A stretch of DNA of 55,086 nucleotides from Planctomycetota bacterium. Its GTDB lineage: Bacteria; Planctomycetota; UBA1135; UBA2386. The stretch is taken from the NCBI GenBank assembly GCA_016235155.1, contig JACRLW010000050.1, positions 1 to 55,086 of the forward strand, written 5' to 3'. Positions 25,194 to 34,467 of this stretch are shown piece by piece. The notes under the pieces were generated by a model. The model was not told the DNA's origin. It saw only the letters and a list, made by a program, of their open reading frames with translations, and did no database searches. The position numbers and the translations under genes are program-made. The first letter of the stretch is position 1. Each line of letters opens with the position of its first letter.

Positions 25194-25504
25194 TGTCGGT
25201 TCCGGAGAGTCCGCCCGCTCGATTCCAGAACACGCCGATCGCGAACGACAGTGCCAGCAGCAGCGGCCGAGGAAGCAGACGTCCCGTGGCGCGACCCCGT
25301 GGGCGGTGCTCGGCGGATGAGCACCGGAGGGCCACGCCATGCCTTGCTGCGACTTGCTGCCGGAATCGCGAAAGAACCGCGCGTCGGCGAGCGCTGACCC
25401 TTCCTCCGCTCCAAGGCGCTCGTACAACCCGCTGGGCTCCCGCGAGAAGCCGCGATGCGGCGTGTCGGCGAGCCCCGACGACCTGGCGAACCGGCTGCAG
25501 CCCG
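25194..25504. other. Gene-free stretch before the catabolic operon
   Basis: 311 bp with no supportable gene. The operon's first frame is open upstream to an ATG at 25193, but the 104 extra residues would be Arg/Ser/Pro-rich with no family resemblance. The minus strand has an open frame with one hydrophobic stretch (LLLALSFAIGVFW), without homology or a ribosome site. No attC site, clear promoter or terminator was found. The operon promoter should lie here. Confidence 0.5.
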
Positions 25505-28500
25505 ATGTCCCATAGTGCGTCTTCCGAACCCGCGCATCCGCTGTCGCTCCACGCGCCCGGGCACGTTGGCCTGCTGCTCGGCAACGAGGCGATCGTGCGC
25601 GGCGCGATCGAGGCGGGGGTCGGGTTCGCGAGCGGCTACCCGGGGACGCCCTCGTCCGAGGTGACGGACACCTTCGCGCAGCTCGCGAAGCGCACGGGGC
25701 TCGTCTTCGAGTACTCCGTCAACGAGAAGATCGCGCTGGAGATGGCGTTCGCGGCGTCGCTCGCGGGTGCGCGCGCGATCACGGCGATGAAGCACCTCGG
25801 GCTGATGGTCGCGGGGGATCCGCTGTCGACGATCCCCTACGTCGGCGTGCGGGGCGGAATGGTGGTCGTGAGCGCCGGCGATCCAGGGTGCAACACCAGC
25901 CCCAACGAACAGGACCAACGCTGGCTGGGGCCGATGCTGCACCTGCCGATCCTCGACCCGGCGACGCCGCAGGACGCGCTGGAGATGACGCGGCTCGCCT
26001 TCGATCTGTCGGAACGCAGCATGCTCCCCGTGCTGCTCCGCATCACGACGCGCGTGGCGCACACGCGCGCGGCGGTGCGCTTCGGGGTTCTGGGCAAGCG
26101 AGAGGTCCGCGGTTTCGAACGCGACCCGCGGCGCCTCGTGCCGGTGCCGGCCCACGCGCGGCTGCTGCGCCTCGAGATCCCCAAACGGTTGGCCATTGCG
26201 CAGGACTTCGTCGAAGGACTGGTCCGCGTCGAGGGCGACGGCCCGAACCTGATCCTGGCGGCAGGGGCGCCGGCCGCGACCTGCGGCGACCTTCTCCAGG
26301 AAGCCGGGCTCGCCGACCAGGTGATGCTCGCCACGCTGGGCGGCGTCCATCCATTGCCGGAGCAGGCGCTGCTGCGGCTGATCGCGCGCGCAGACACGGT
26401 GCTCGTCGTCGAGGAATTGTCGCCCTTCCTCGAAGACGCCGTCACCGCTCTGGCCGCGCGCAACGGCGTCCGTGTGGCCGTCCTCGGCAAACGCAGCGGC
26501 CACCTACCGGAGCCCTTCGAATATACGCCGGAGATCCTCGAGCGCGCCCTGTCGAAGGCGTTTGGGTTCGGGTTCCGTCGTGTCGCCGTCGCCGAGCCGG
26601 CGCCCGTTTCCGCCGCGCTGCCGTCGCGCCCGCCCGTTCTCTGCGCCGGTTGCCCGCACCGCGCGAGCTATCACGCTGCGCGTGCCGCCTTCCCCGACGG
26701 CCAGCTCTACTTCAGCGACATCGGTTGCTACACGCTCGGCTTCGGGCCGCCGCTCGACACGGCCGACGCATTGCTCTGCATGGGCGCGGGATTCACGCTG
26801 GCCGCGGGCGTCGCGCGAACGACCGGACAGCGCACGGTCGGGTTCCTCGGCGACTCCACCTTCTTCCATTCCGGCCTCCCGGCATTGCTCAATGCCGTCA
26901 AGGAGGACGTCAACATGGTGGCGGTGGTACTCGACAACGGCGTGACGGCGATGACGGGCTTCCAGGAGAGCCCGGCCGCCGAACTCGAGGACGGCAAGAT
27001 CGCGCGCCGCGCGTCCATCGCCGAGGTCGCCCGCGCCTTGGGGGCGAAGCACGTCGAGACGGTGGATCCTCTCACGGACCTCGCCGGTGCGATCCTGGCC
27101 TTCGAACGCGCGCGCGACGCCAAGGGCGTGAGCGTGATCGTGTGCGAGCACCCCTGCCCGATCTGGGAATCGCACGTCACGCGCGCGCAGAGCGCGCCCG
27201 CGTATCGCGTCGATCCCGACCGCTGCGCCACGTGCGGTCGCGGCAGCTGTGGGATGCGCTGCGAACTCAGCGTCTCCCAGGGGCACGAGCGCCACATGGC
27301 GCGCAGTCGGGCGCTCGAGGCGCGGGGAAGGGATGAGCCGGCGTCTGCCTGGCCCGAACCGGTCGCGCCGTGCGCGACGCACTGCCCATTGGGCCTCTGC
27401 GTGCAGGGCTACGCCGGGCACATCGCCGCGGGCCAATACGCGCAGGCACTCGAGCTCATCATGAGCCGGTTGCCGCTGCCCGACTCCGTGTGTCGTGTCT
27501 GCCACAAACCCTGCGAGGACGTCTGCGTCCGCGCCGCGCAGGACGGTCCGGTCGCGATCAACGACCTCAAACGCTTCGTGATGGACTGGGCGGCCACGCA
27601 GGCAAGCACGACCTATGCGCCGCCGATGGAGCCCGACCACGGGCGGCGCGTCGCGATCGTCGGCGCCGGACCCGCCGGGCTCGCGGCTGCCCACGATCTG
27701 CGGCGGCGCGGCTACGAGGTCACGATCTTCGACGCGGAGGCCGAACCCGGCGGGTTGCTGCGGTACGGAATCCCGCGCTTCCGTTTGCCGCCCGAAGTCC
27801 TGCAACGCGACGTCGACCGCGTTCTCGCGCTCGGCGTGACGTTCCACGGCAACCGCACGCTCGGCAAGGACGTCGACCTCGCCGGTCTCCTCGATGCCCA
27901 TGCGGCCGTTTTCCTCGCCGTCGGCGCGCAGGCTCCGGTGCGCCTCGATCTCGAAAGCCAGCCCGGCGCGCCGCCCGCGATCGATGCGCTCGCCTACCTC
28001 GAGCAGGCCAGGATCGGCGCGTGCACGCCCGCGCGTCGCGTCGTCGTGATCGGCGGCGGCAATGCGGCCGTCGACGCTGCGCGCGTTGCGCGCCGCTTCG
28101 GCGGCGAGCAGGTCGTGATCGCCTATCGGCGCGGCCGGGAGCAGATGCCCGCGATCGCCACGGAGATCCTCGCGGCCGTCGAAGAAGGCATCGAACTCCG
28201 CACGCACGTGCAAGCCGTCGCCCTGGTATCCGGCGGTGTGCAGTTGGCGCGCACGGAGGCGGGATCGCCCGACGCCTCCGGACGGCCGCGCCCGCAGGTG
28301 ACCGAGGGCATCGCGGACACGCTCGCGGCGGATCTCGTGATCGCGGCGACGGGCCAGTCACCGGTGCTCGACGGCCTCGACCTGGCGCGGACCGGTTCCG
28401 GCGCGCTGCGCGTCGACGGATCGACCGCGGCCACTTCGCATCCGCGCCTCTTCGCCGGCGGCGACCTCGCGGGCGGCGCGCGCACCGTGACGGAAGCGAT

Positions 28501-28927
28501 CGCCTGGGGATTGCGTGCGGCGTGGGGCATCGATCGATCGCTGCGCGGAACGGCGGCCGCGGACCGCCGCCCGCCTCCGCCGCGCACCGGGGCCTGGCCG
28601 TACCCGGCCACGCGGCGAGTGCATTTCCACCGCGCGGACCACGTGGCGCGTCGCGAACCGCCGCATCTTGCGCCCGCCGAGCGCGTGACCGGTTTCGCGG
28701 AAGTCGCCGGCACGCTGACGGAGGCCCAGGCCCGCAGCGAGGCGGCGCGCTGTTCGGCGTGCGGGATGTGCGGCAATTGCCGCTCGTGCATCGACCTCTT
28801 CGGTTGTCCGGCATTCCACCTGGTCGACGGACGCGTGGCGATCGACGCCGCGCTGTGCAATGGTTGCGGCGCGTGCGTCGCCTTCTGCCCCAATGGCGCC
28901 ATCAGGCCCGCGGAGTCCGAGGCATGA
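25505..28927 (+). CDS. iorA: IorA-GltD-ferredoxin fusion: 2-oxoacid (indolepyruvate-type) oxidoreductase alpha subunit joined to an NAD(P)/FAD module
   Basis: 1140 residues. Residues 1-560 are an IorA subunit: GVGFASGYPGTPSSEV (pyrimidine domain), LCAGCPHRASY, and the thiamine-diphosphate site GDSTFFHSGLPALLNAVKED. A short Cys cluster (CATCGRGSCGMRC) follows near 575. Residues about 620-1020 are a complete GltD-like unit: an Fe-S helical domain (SVCRVCHKPCEDVCVR), FAD site VAIVGAGPAGLAAAHDL, NAD(P) site VVVIGGGNAAVDAARVA and GGDLAGGARTVTEAI. Residues about 1080-1140 are a two-cluster ferredoxin (CNGCGACVAFCPNGAI). The GltD unit therefore sits between the IorA core and its usual ferredoxin tail. 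It should oxidise an aryl- or branched 2-oxoacid to acyl-CoA and pass electrons to NAD(P) internally. It is the first gene of the operon. Confidence 0.9.
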   Translation: MSHSASSEPAHPLSLHAPGHVGLLLGNEAIVRGAIEAGVGFASGYPGTPSSEVTDTFAQLAKRTGLVFEYSVNEKIALEMAFAASLAGARAITAMKHLGLMVAGDPLSTIPYVGVRGGMVVVSAGDPGCNTSPNEQDQRWLGPMLHLPILDPATPQDALEMTRLAFDLSERSMLPVLLRITTRVAHTRAAVRFGVLGKREVRGFERDPRRLVPVPAHARLLRLEIPKRLAIAQDFVEGLVRVEGDGPNLILAAGAPAATCGDLLQEAGLADQVMLATLGGVHPLPEQALLRLIARADTVLVVEELSPFLEDAVTALAARNGVRVAVLGKRSGHLPEPFEYTPEILERALSKAFGFGFRRVAVAEPAPVSAALPSRPPVLCAGCPHRASYHAARAAFPDGQLYFSDIGCYTLGFGPPLDTADALLCMGAGFTLAAGVARTTGQRTVGFLGDSTFFHSGLPALLNAVKEDVNMVAVVLDNGVTAMTGFQESPAAELEDGKIARRASIAEVARALGAKHVETVDPLTDLAGAILAFERARDAKGVSVIVCEHPCPIWESHVTRAQSAPAYRVDPDRCATCGRGSCGMRCELSVSQGHERHMARSRALEARGRDEPASAWPEPVAPCATHCPLGLCVQGYAGHIAAGQYAQALELIMSRLPLPDSVCRVCHKPCEDVCVRAAQDGPVAINDLKRFVMDWAATQASTTYAPPMEPDHGRRVAIVGAGPAGLAAAHDLRRRGYEVTIFDAEAEPGGLLRYGIPRFRLPPEVLQRDVDRVLALGVTFHGNRTLGKDVDLAGLLDAHAAVFLAVGAQAPVRLDLESQPGAPPAIDALAYLEQARIGACTPARRVVVIGGGNAAVDAARVARRFGGEQVVIAYRRGREQMPAIATEILAAVEEGIELRTHVQAVALVSGGVQLARTEAGSPDASGRPRPQVTEGIADTLAADLVIAATGQSPVLDGLDLARTGSGALRVDGSTAATSHPRLFAGGDLAGGARTVTEAIAWGLRAAWGIDRSLRGTAAADRRPPPPRTGAWPYPATRRVHFHRADHVARREPPHLAPAERVTGFAEVAGTLTEAQARSEAARCSACGMCGNCRSCIDLFGCPAFHLVDGRVAIDAALCNGCGACVAFCPNGAIRPAESEA

Positions 28928-29517
28928 GGGCGAACGACCGGCTGAGGCTCCTGATCGTGGGCGTGGGCGGGCAGGGCGTGCTGACCGCGGCGCGAATCCT
29001 CGGCGAAGCCGCGCTCGCCGAAGGAGTGCCGGTGATCGTCGGACAACTGCACGGCATGTCGCAGCGCGGTGGCAGCGTGGAGTCCATGGTGCTCTTCGGG
29101 CCGTGGCGAAGTTCGCTCTTCGGCGGAGGCGCGGTCGACGTGCTGCTCGCGCTCGAGCCGCTCGAAGCGCTGCGCGCGCTGCCCCGCGTCGCGAAACACA
29201 CGCACATCGTCGTCAACATCGGAACCGTGACGCCCTTCCTTCTCACGCAGACCGGGCAGCCCTATCCCGGAGTCGACGGCATCCTCGCGAAACTGCGCCA
29301 TGGCGCAGGTGAGCTCGTCGCAGTCGACGGGCCCGCGATTGCCGAATCCGCAGGCTCGGCGCGCGCTCTCAACGCAGCCATGCTCGGCGCACTCGCCGCG
29401 CTCGGTGCTCTCCCGGTCACGCGGGAAGCCATCGAGCGTGCGATCGAACGGGCCAACCCAAACCAATCTGCCGGCCGCCGCGCTTTCGCGCTCGGCGCTC
29501 AGGTGGTCTTGCGATGA
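28924..29517 (+). CDS. iorB: Indolepyruvate-type oxidoreductase beta subunit
   Basis: 197 residues, matching the gamma-domain (IorB) of 2-oxoacid:ferredoxin oxidoreductases. LLIVGVGGQGVLTAARILGE at the N-terminus is the conserved glycine loop, and GQLHGMSQRGGSVESMVLFG is the family motif for the CoA-side domain. It pairs with the alpha-subunit fusion encoded just upstream, overlapping it by 4 bp (ATGA), and overlaps hyuA by 4 bp downstream. Length is normal for IorB. The enzyme class acts on arylpyruvates or related 2-oxoacids; the precise substrate cannot be told. Confidence 0.92.
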   Translation: MRANDRLRLLIVGVGGQGVLTAARILGEAALAEGVPVIVGQLHGMSQRGGSVESMVLFGPWRSSLFGGGAVDVLLALEPLEALRALPRVAKHTHIVVNIGTVTPFLLTQTGQPYPGVDGILAKLRHGAGELVAVDGPAIAESAGSARALNAAMLGALAALGALPVTREAIERAIERANPNQSAGRRAFALGAQVVLR

Positions 29518-31589
29518 AGTTCAGGATCGGCATCGACGTCGGCGGGACCTTCACCGATCTGTTCCTCTGGGCGGAGGACGGAACGGTCGGCTCCTTCAAG
29601 GTCTTGTCCACGCCCGAGGATCCGTCGCTGGGAGTGCTCGACGGAATGCGCGTCATGGCGGAAGCGCGGGGCATGGCGGTCGTCGACTTCGCGCGCGCGA
29701 CCGCGCTGATCGTGCACGGCACGACGGTCACCACCAATGCGGTGTTGACGCGTGGCGGCGCGCGGACCGCTCTCCTCACCACCGAGGGCGTGCGCGACGC
29801 GCTCGAGATGCGGAGGGGAATCCGCGAACGGCAATACGACAATCGCTTCCAGAACGTCGTGCCGCTGGTGCCGCGCCATCTGCGCAGACCCGTGGCCGGA
29901 CGGCTCGACTTCCGCGGGGAGGAGATCACACCGTTGGATCTCGACTCGGTGCGTCGCGCGATCGAGGACGTGCGGAAAGACGGCGTGACGAGCGTCGCGG
30001 TCTGCTTCATGCACTCCTATGCGAACCCCGCGCACGAACGCGCGGCGACCGAGCTCGTGCGTGCCGCGCTCCCAGACGTGTTCACGAGCGTCTCCTCGGA
30101 CGTATTACCGGTGATCCGCTTCTACGACCGCGTGTCGACCACCGTGTTGAGCGCCTATGTCGGACCGGTGCTGCGGAGCTACCTTCAGAACCTCACGGCC
30201 CGGCTCGCGGGCGCGGGTTTCACCGGCGTGCTGCTGATCATGCAGTCGAACGGCGGTCTCGCGGTTCCCGAGATCACCGAGCGGACACCCGCGTCGACCC
30301 TGCTCTCCGGACCCGCGGGCGGTCCGCGCGCGGCGGCGGTCTTCGCCAAGGAGCAGGGTCGCGACGACTGCATCCTCGTCGACATGGGCGGCACGAGTTT
30401 CGACGCCTCGCTCGTGCGCCGCGGCGCCGCGACGCTGCGCCACGACGGCGAGATCGACCGGTTGCGCATCGCGCTGCCGATGCTCGACATCGTCACCATC
30501 GGGGCGGGCGGGGGGAGCATCGGCTGGATCGACGAAGGCGGATTGCTGCGCGTGGGACCGGCGTCGGCGGGCGCGAAACCCGGGCCGGCCTGCTATGGCC
30601 GCGGCGGCGAGCGCCCGACCTGCACCGACGCCGATCTCGTGCTGGGATACCTCGATCCCGAGTACTTCGCCGGCGGACGGCTGCGCCTCGACGTCTCCGC
30701 GGCAAGACGCGCGATCGAGCAGCACGTCGCCCGTCCGCTGTCGCTCGCCCTGCACGAGGCCGCCGCGGGGATGTACCGGGTGATCAATGCCAACATGGCC
30801 AACGGGGTGCGGGAGATCACGGTCAAGCGCGGCCTCGATCCGCGCGAGTTCCCGCTGATCGTCGCGGGCGGCGCGGGGCCGCTCCACGCGTGCATGATCG
30901 CGTCGGAGCTGGGCATCCCGATGGTGATCGTGCCGGCCGCGGCGTCGACCCTGTGCGCGACCGGAATGCTGCTCAGCGACCTGCAACACGATTTCGTCCG
31001 GTCCGTGGTCGGCCCGCTCGCCGAAATCGACGCGCGGCGTCTGCGCGAGGTCGTGGCCGAGATGACGAGCGACGGTGAACGGCAGCTCGCGGCCGAGGGT
31101 GCGCGCGAAGTCGAGCATCAGCTCGCCCTGGACCTGCGTTACCTCAAGCAATACCACGAGGTCACGCTGCCGATCGCGAGGGAGCTGCTGACCAGGGGCG
31201 ACTGGGACGGCGTGGCGAAGGCGTTCCATGCGGAGCACGATCGGCTCTATGGCTATCAACTCGCGGCGGAGGGCACCGGTCTGGAGCTGATCAACGTGCG
31301 CGTGCGCTGCGTGGGGCGGACCCGCCGGCCGGAGTTGCCGCGTCTCCAGCGTGGCGGGCGCGACGCGTCGCGCGTCAAGAAGGGAATGCGCTCGGCCTTC
31401 GTCCCCGAGACCGGGGCGTTCGCCGACGTGCCCGTCTACGACGGCCACCGGCTGCTGGCGGGCAACGTGATCCCCGGGCCCGCGTTGTTGGAGCGCACGG
31501 ATACGACGATCTTCCTCAGCGGCGCGTACCTCGGCGAGGTCGACGAGGCCGGCAGCGTGGTCCTGAGCGCTCAGGAGGTGCAGGCATGA
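29514..31589 (+). CDS. Hydantoinase/oxoprolinase/ketone-carboxylase family subunit A
   Basis: 691 residues. The actin-like ATPase fold is marked by FRIGIDVGGTFTDLFLW at the N-terminus, LIVHGTTVTTNAVL near residue 65, VDMGGTSFDASLVRRGAATL near 295 and TIGAGGGSIGWIDEGG near 330. The C-terminal part (VAGGAGPLHACMIASELGI) is also typical. Members are ATP-dependent ring-opening enzymes (N-methylhydantoinase, 5-oxoprolinase) or subunits of acetone/acetophenone carboxylases. In a cluster with CoA enzymes and a thiolase, a ketone-carboxylase role is attractive but is inference. The gene overlaps both neighbours by 4 bp. Confidence 0.88.
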   Translation: MKFRIGIDVGGTFTDLFLWAEDGTVGSFKVLSTPEDPSLGVLDGMRVMAEARGMAVVDFARATALIVHGTTVTTNAVLTRGGARTALLTTEGVRDALEMRRGIRERQYDNRFQNVVPLVPRHLRRPVAGRLDFRGEEITPLDLDSVRRAIEDVRKDGVTSVAVCFMHSYANPAHERAATELVRAALPDVFTSVSSDVLPVIRFYDRVSTTVLSAYVGPVLRSYLQNLTARLAGAGFTGVLLIMQSNGGLAVPEITERTPASTLLSGPAGGPRAAAVFAKEQGRDDCILVDMGGTSFDASLVRRGAATLRHDGEIDRLRIALPMLDIVTIGAGGGSIGWIDEGGLLRVGPASAGAKPGPACYGRGGERPTCTDADLVLGYLDPEYFAGGRLRLDVSAARRAIEQHVARPLSLALHEAAAGMYRVINANMANGVREITVKRGLDPREFPLIVAGGAGPLHACMIASELGIPMVIVPAAASTLCATGMLLSDLQHDFVRSVVGPLAEIDARRLREVVAEMTSDGERQLAAEGAREVEHQLALDLRYLKQYHEVTLPIARELLTRGDWDGVAKAFHAEHDRLYGYQLAAEGTGLELINVRVRCVGRTRRPELPRLQRGGRDASRVKKGMRSAFVPETGAFADVPVYDGHRLLAGNVIPGPALLERTDTTIFLSGAYLGEVDEAGSVVLSAQEVQA

Positions 31590-33348
31590 CCAAACCTCGT
31601 GCGGACAAGGTGCTGGCCTCGATCCTCGGCAACGCCTTCAAGGCGATCACCGACGAGATGAGCCGGACGATGGAGATGACCACGCGCTCGCCGATCCTGT
31701 GCGAGGCGAAGGACTTCGTCACCGGGCTCTACGACGCCGACGGCAGGATGCTCGAACAGACCGAGAACCTGCCGATCCTGAGCTTCTCGCTGAGCCCGGT
31801 CTGCAAGCACATCGCCGATCGCTTCCGCGGCGACGTCCATCCCGGCGACGTGTTCTTCCACAACGACGTCTTCTCGCTCGGCAACCAGAACAACGACGTG
31901 GCGGCATTCAAGCCGATCTTCTGCGGCGACACCCTGGTCGGTTGGGCGGCGGCCAAAGGCCACATGGCCGACATCGGCGGCGCGGTGCGCGGCGGCTACA
32001 ACCCGAATGCGACCGAGGTCTGGCAGGAGGCGCTGCGCATCCCGGCGGTCAAGGTCTACGAGCGCGGCAAGCTACGCAAGGACGTGTGGGACCTGATCTT
32101 CGCCAACATCCGCCTGCCGATCGTGCAGGAGGACATGCGCGCGGAGATCGGCGCGTGCACCGTTGGGGAGCGCCGGTTCCTCGCACTGATCGACAAGTAC
32201 GGCTTCGACGTGATCCTCGACCTCGAGAAGCAGCTCTTCGAGGCGTCGCGCAAGATGATGGAGGCGGAGATCGCGCGCATTCCGCAGGGCGAGTATTGCG
32301 GGGAGAGCACCGTCTATTACGACGGAAAGAACGCCGGCTCGACGTACAAGATCCGCGTGCGGGTGAAGGTCGCCGGCCGGCGGATCACCTTCGACTACTC
32401 GCGCACCGACCCGCAGACCAACGGCTTCGTCAACGGCACCTACACCTCGAGCGCGTCGGCGACGGTCCTGACCTTCCTGCAGATGGTCAATCCCGACATC
32501 CCGCACAACGACGGGATGCTGCAGCCGATCGAGATCGTGATCCCCGAAGGGACGATCCTGAACGCTGCATACCCCGCGGCGACGACGTTCGGCAACCACC
32601 TCTGTCCGCCCAACGCCGACGCGATCATCCGCGCGCTGGCGCCCGTCGTCCCCGAGCGCGTCAGCGCCGGCTGGAACCAACTGCTGTGCTCGCTCTCCAC
32701 CGGCGTGAACCCGCACCGGAAGGACACCTACGTCGACATCCTCTTCATGGGGCTGAAGGGCGGCTCCGGCGCCATGGACTCCATCGACGGGTACGACCAC
32801 ATCGGCATGATCGACGCCTCGGGCGGCGTGCTCGACCAGGACTACGAAATGTTCGAGCAGCAGACGCCGCATACGCTGATCAAGCACGAACTGCTGACAG
32901 ACTCGGCCGGCGCCGGCCAATGGCGCGGCGGCCTCGGCGTCGAAACCACGGCGGGCTCGGCGTGCGGACGATCTACAAGCTCGGCGGCGAAGGCACGCAG
33001 ATCGTGACCTTTGGCGACGGTGACGTCGAGCCGGCCTTCGGACTGCACGGCGGCGGCGAAGGCACGCTGAACCAGATCGAACTGCGCTATCCCGACGGCC
33101 GCGTGGTGAGGCCCAAGAGCAAGGACATCGTCGCCGGCGTGCCGGCGGGCACGATCTACGTCCAACACGCGGGCGGCGGCGGGGGTCATGGGCCGGCGAG
33201 GGAGCGTCCGGTCGAGAAGGTGCGGCAGGAAGTCAGGGACGGCGTGATCTCGGTGACCAAGGCGCGGGACCTCTATGGGGTGGCGATCGACCCGGGATCC
33301 GGGCAAGTGCTCGTCGAAGAGACCGCCCGCTTGCGGGGGAGTCGCTGA
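31586..33348 (+). pseudogene. Hydantoinase/carboxylase family subunit B, broken by a 23-bp duplication
   Basis: The first frame (31586 to a stop at 33005-33007) is a good HyuB-type protein through FEQQTPHTLIKHELLTDSAG and WRGGLGVETTA, then becomes nonsense. The family sequence resumes in another frame with GLGVRTIYKLGGEGTQIVTF and GDGDVEPAFGLHGGGEGTLN, ending at TGA 33346-33348. GGCGGCCTCGGCGT (32927-32940) and GGCGGGCTCGGCGT (32950-32963) are an imperfect repeat offset by 23 bp; deleting one copy gives WRGGLGVRTIYKLGG in a single 580-codon frame. A strong AGGAGG lies before the ATG. Partner of the A subunit just upstream. Confidence 0.85.
32927..32963 (+). repeat. Imperfect tandem repeat causing the hyuB frameshift
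   Basis: Two 14-bp copies, 32927-32940 and 32950-32963, differ at one base and are offset by 23 bp. The offset is not a multiple of three and shifts the frame. Confidence 0.8.
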
Positions 33349-34467
33349 ATGGACTTCGCGCCGAGCGACGAACAGCGCGCGATCCAGGAGACGTTTCGCG
33401 TCTTCGCCGAACGCGAATTGCGCCCCGCGGCGGCGGAGCTCGACCGCAACCCGCGCTTCCCGCGCGAGTTGTTCCTGCGAGCGGGCGAACTCGGGCTCTT
33501 CGGGATGCGCTATCCGGAGCCCGAGGGGAGCGGCGCGGACGTCGTTTCCTACGTGCTCGCGATGGAGCAGATGGCTCGCGGTTGCCTCGCGGTGGCGGCG
33601 GCGTGCGCGATGCAATCCCTGATGGGGACGGTCTTCGTGCAGCGCTTCGCGCCGCCGGACGTGCGCGAGCGTTTGCTCCCCGGCGCGCTACGGGGCGAGA
33701 TCGTCGGCGCGATCTGCATGACCGAACCGGACGCCGGGAGCGACCTCATGGCGATGACGACCCGCGCGGTGGAACGGAACGGCCGTCATCACCTGAGCGG
33801 CGCGAAGACCTGGGTGACCTCGGCGCACGACGCGGCGATGTTCACCGTGCTGGCGCGGACCGGCGAGAAGAGCCTGTCGGTGTTCCTGGTCGAAGCCGGC
33901 GCGACCGGTCTGTCGATCGGCAAGGACATCGACAAGTGCGGCGTGCGGGCCTCGTTGACCTCGGAGGTGTGCTTCGACGACACGCCGGCGACCTGCCTGC
34001 TCGGCGAGAAGGACGCCGGCGGCGCCTACCTCAAGGAAGTGCTGGCCGAGATCCGCGTGATGACCGCGGCGTTGGCGCTGGGCGTCGCGGGTGCGGCGTT
34101 CGACGAAGCGTTGACCTACTCCGGAGAGCGCCGGCAATTCGGGCGTCCGATCCGCGATTTCCAGGCGGTGCAAGCCCACCTCGCCGAGATGGCCGTCGAT
34201 CTCGAGGCCGCCCGCCGGATCACCTATTGGGCCGCGTGTCGAAGCGACCAGGGTCTTCGCAACGAGAACGAGTCGGCGATGGCGGAGTTGTTCGCGTCTG
34301 AAGCGGCATTGCGCGTCTGCGATCGCGCGGCGCGCGTGCTGGCGAGCTATGGCTACGCCAGCGAGTACCCCGTCGAACGCTACCTGCGGGACGTGCGCTT
34401 CACCCTGATCGGCGGTGGCACGTCGGAGATCCTGCGCGGCGCGATCGCGCGAGGGTTGTGGACGTGA
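33349..34467 (+). CDS. Acyl-CoA dehydrogenase
   Basis: 372 residues, standard length. Motifs: ICMTEPDAGSDLMAMTTRA (FAD/substrate region near residue 125), WVTSAHDAAMFTVLARTG, GERRQFGRPIRDFQAVQ and the C-terminal VERYLRDVRFTLIGGGTSEI. The catalytic Glu of the MCAD type, in YEGT near the C-terminus, is replaced by Gly (LIGGGTSE). The Glu in VLAEIRVMTA fits the alternative base position used by isovaleryl-CoA-type enzymes, which suggests a branched or bulky acyl-CoA. It begins immediately after the hyuB stop and runs into the mutase gene with a 4-bp overlap. Confidence 0.9.
   Translation: MDFAPSDEQRAIQETFRVFAERELRPAAAELDRNPRFPRELFLRAGELGLFGMRYPEPEGSGADVVSYVLAMEQMARGCLAVAAACAMQSLMGTVFVQRFAPPDVRERLLPGALRGEIVGAICMTEPDAGSDLMAMTTRAVERNGRHHLSGAKTWVTSAHDAAMFTVLARTGEKSLSVFLVEAGATGLSIGKDIDKCGVRASLTSEVCFDDTPATCLLGEKDAGGAYLKEVLAEIRVMTAALALGVAGAAFDEALTYSGERRQFGRPIRDFQAVQAHLAEMAVDLEAARRITYWAACRSDQGLRNENESAMAELFASEAALRVCDRAARVLASYGYASEYPVERYLRDVRFTLIGGGTSEILRGAIARGLWT

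Noticed and set aside
25043-25504. Upstream extension of the IorA fusion frame
   Set aside because: Arg/Ser-rich, overlaps cassette gene 4, and no IorA has such a leader.
25194-25504. A fifth attC site after cassette-like gene 4
   Set aside because: No GTTRRRY/RYYYAAC pair with a hairpin between them was found.
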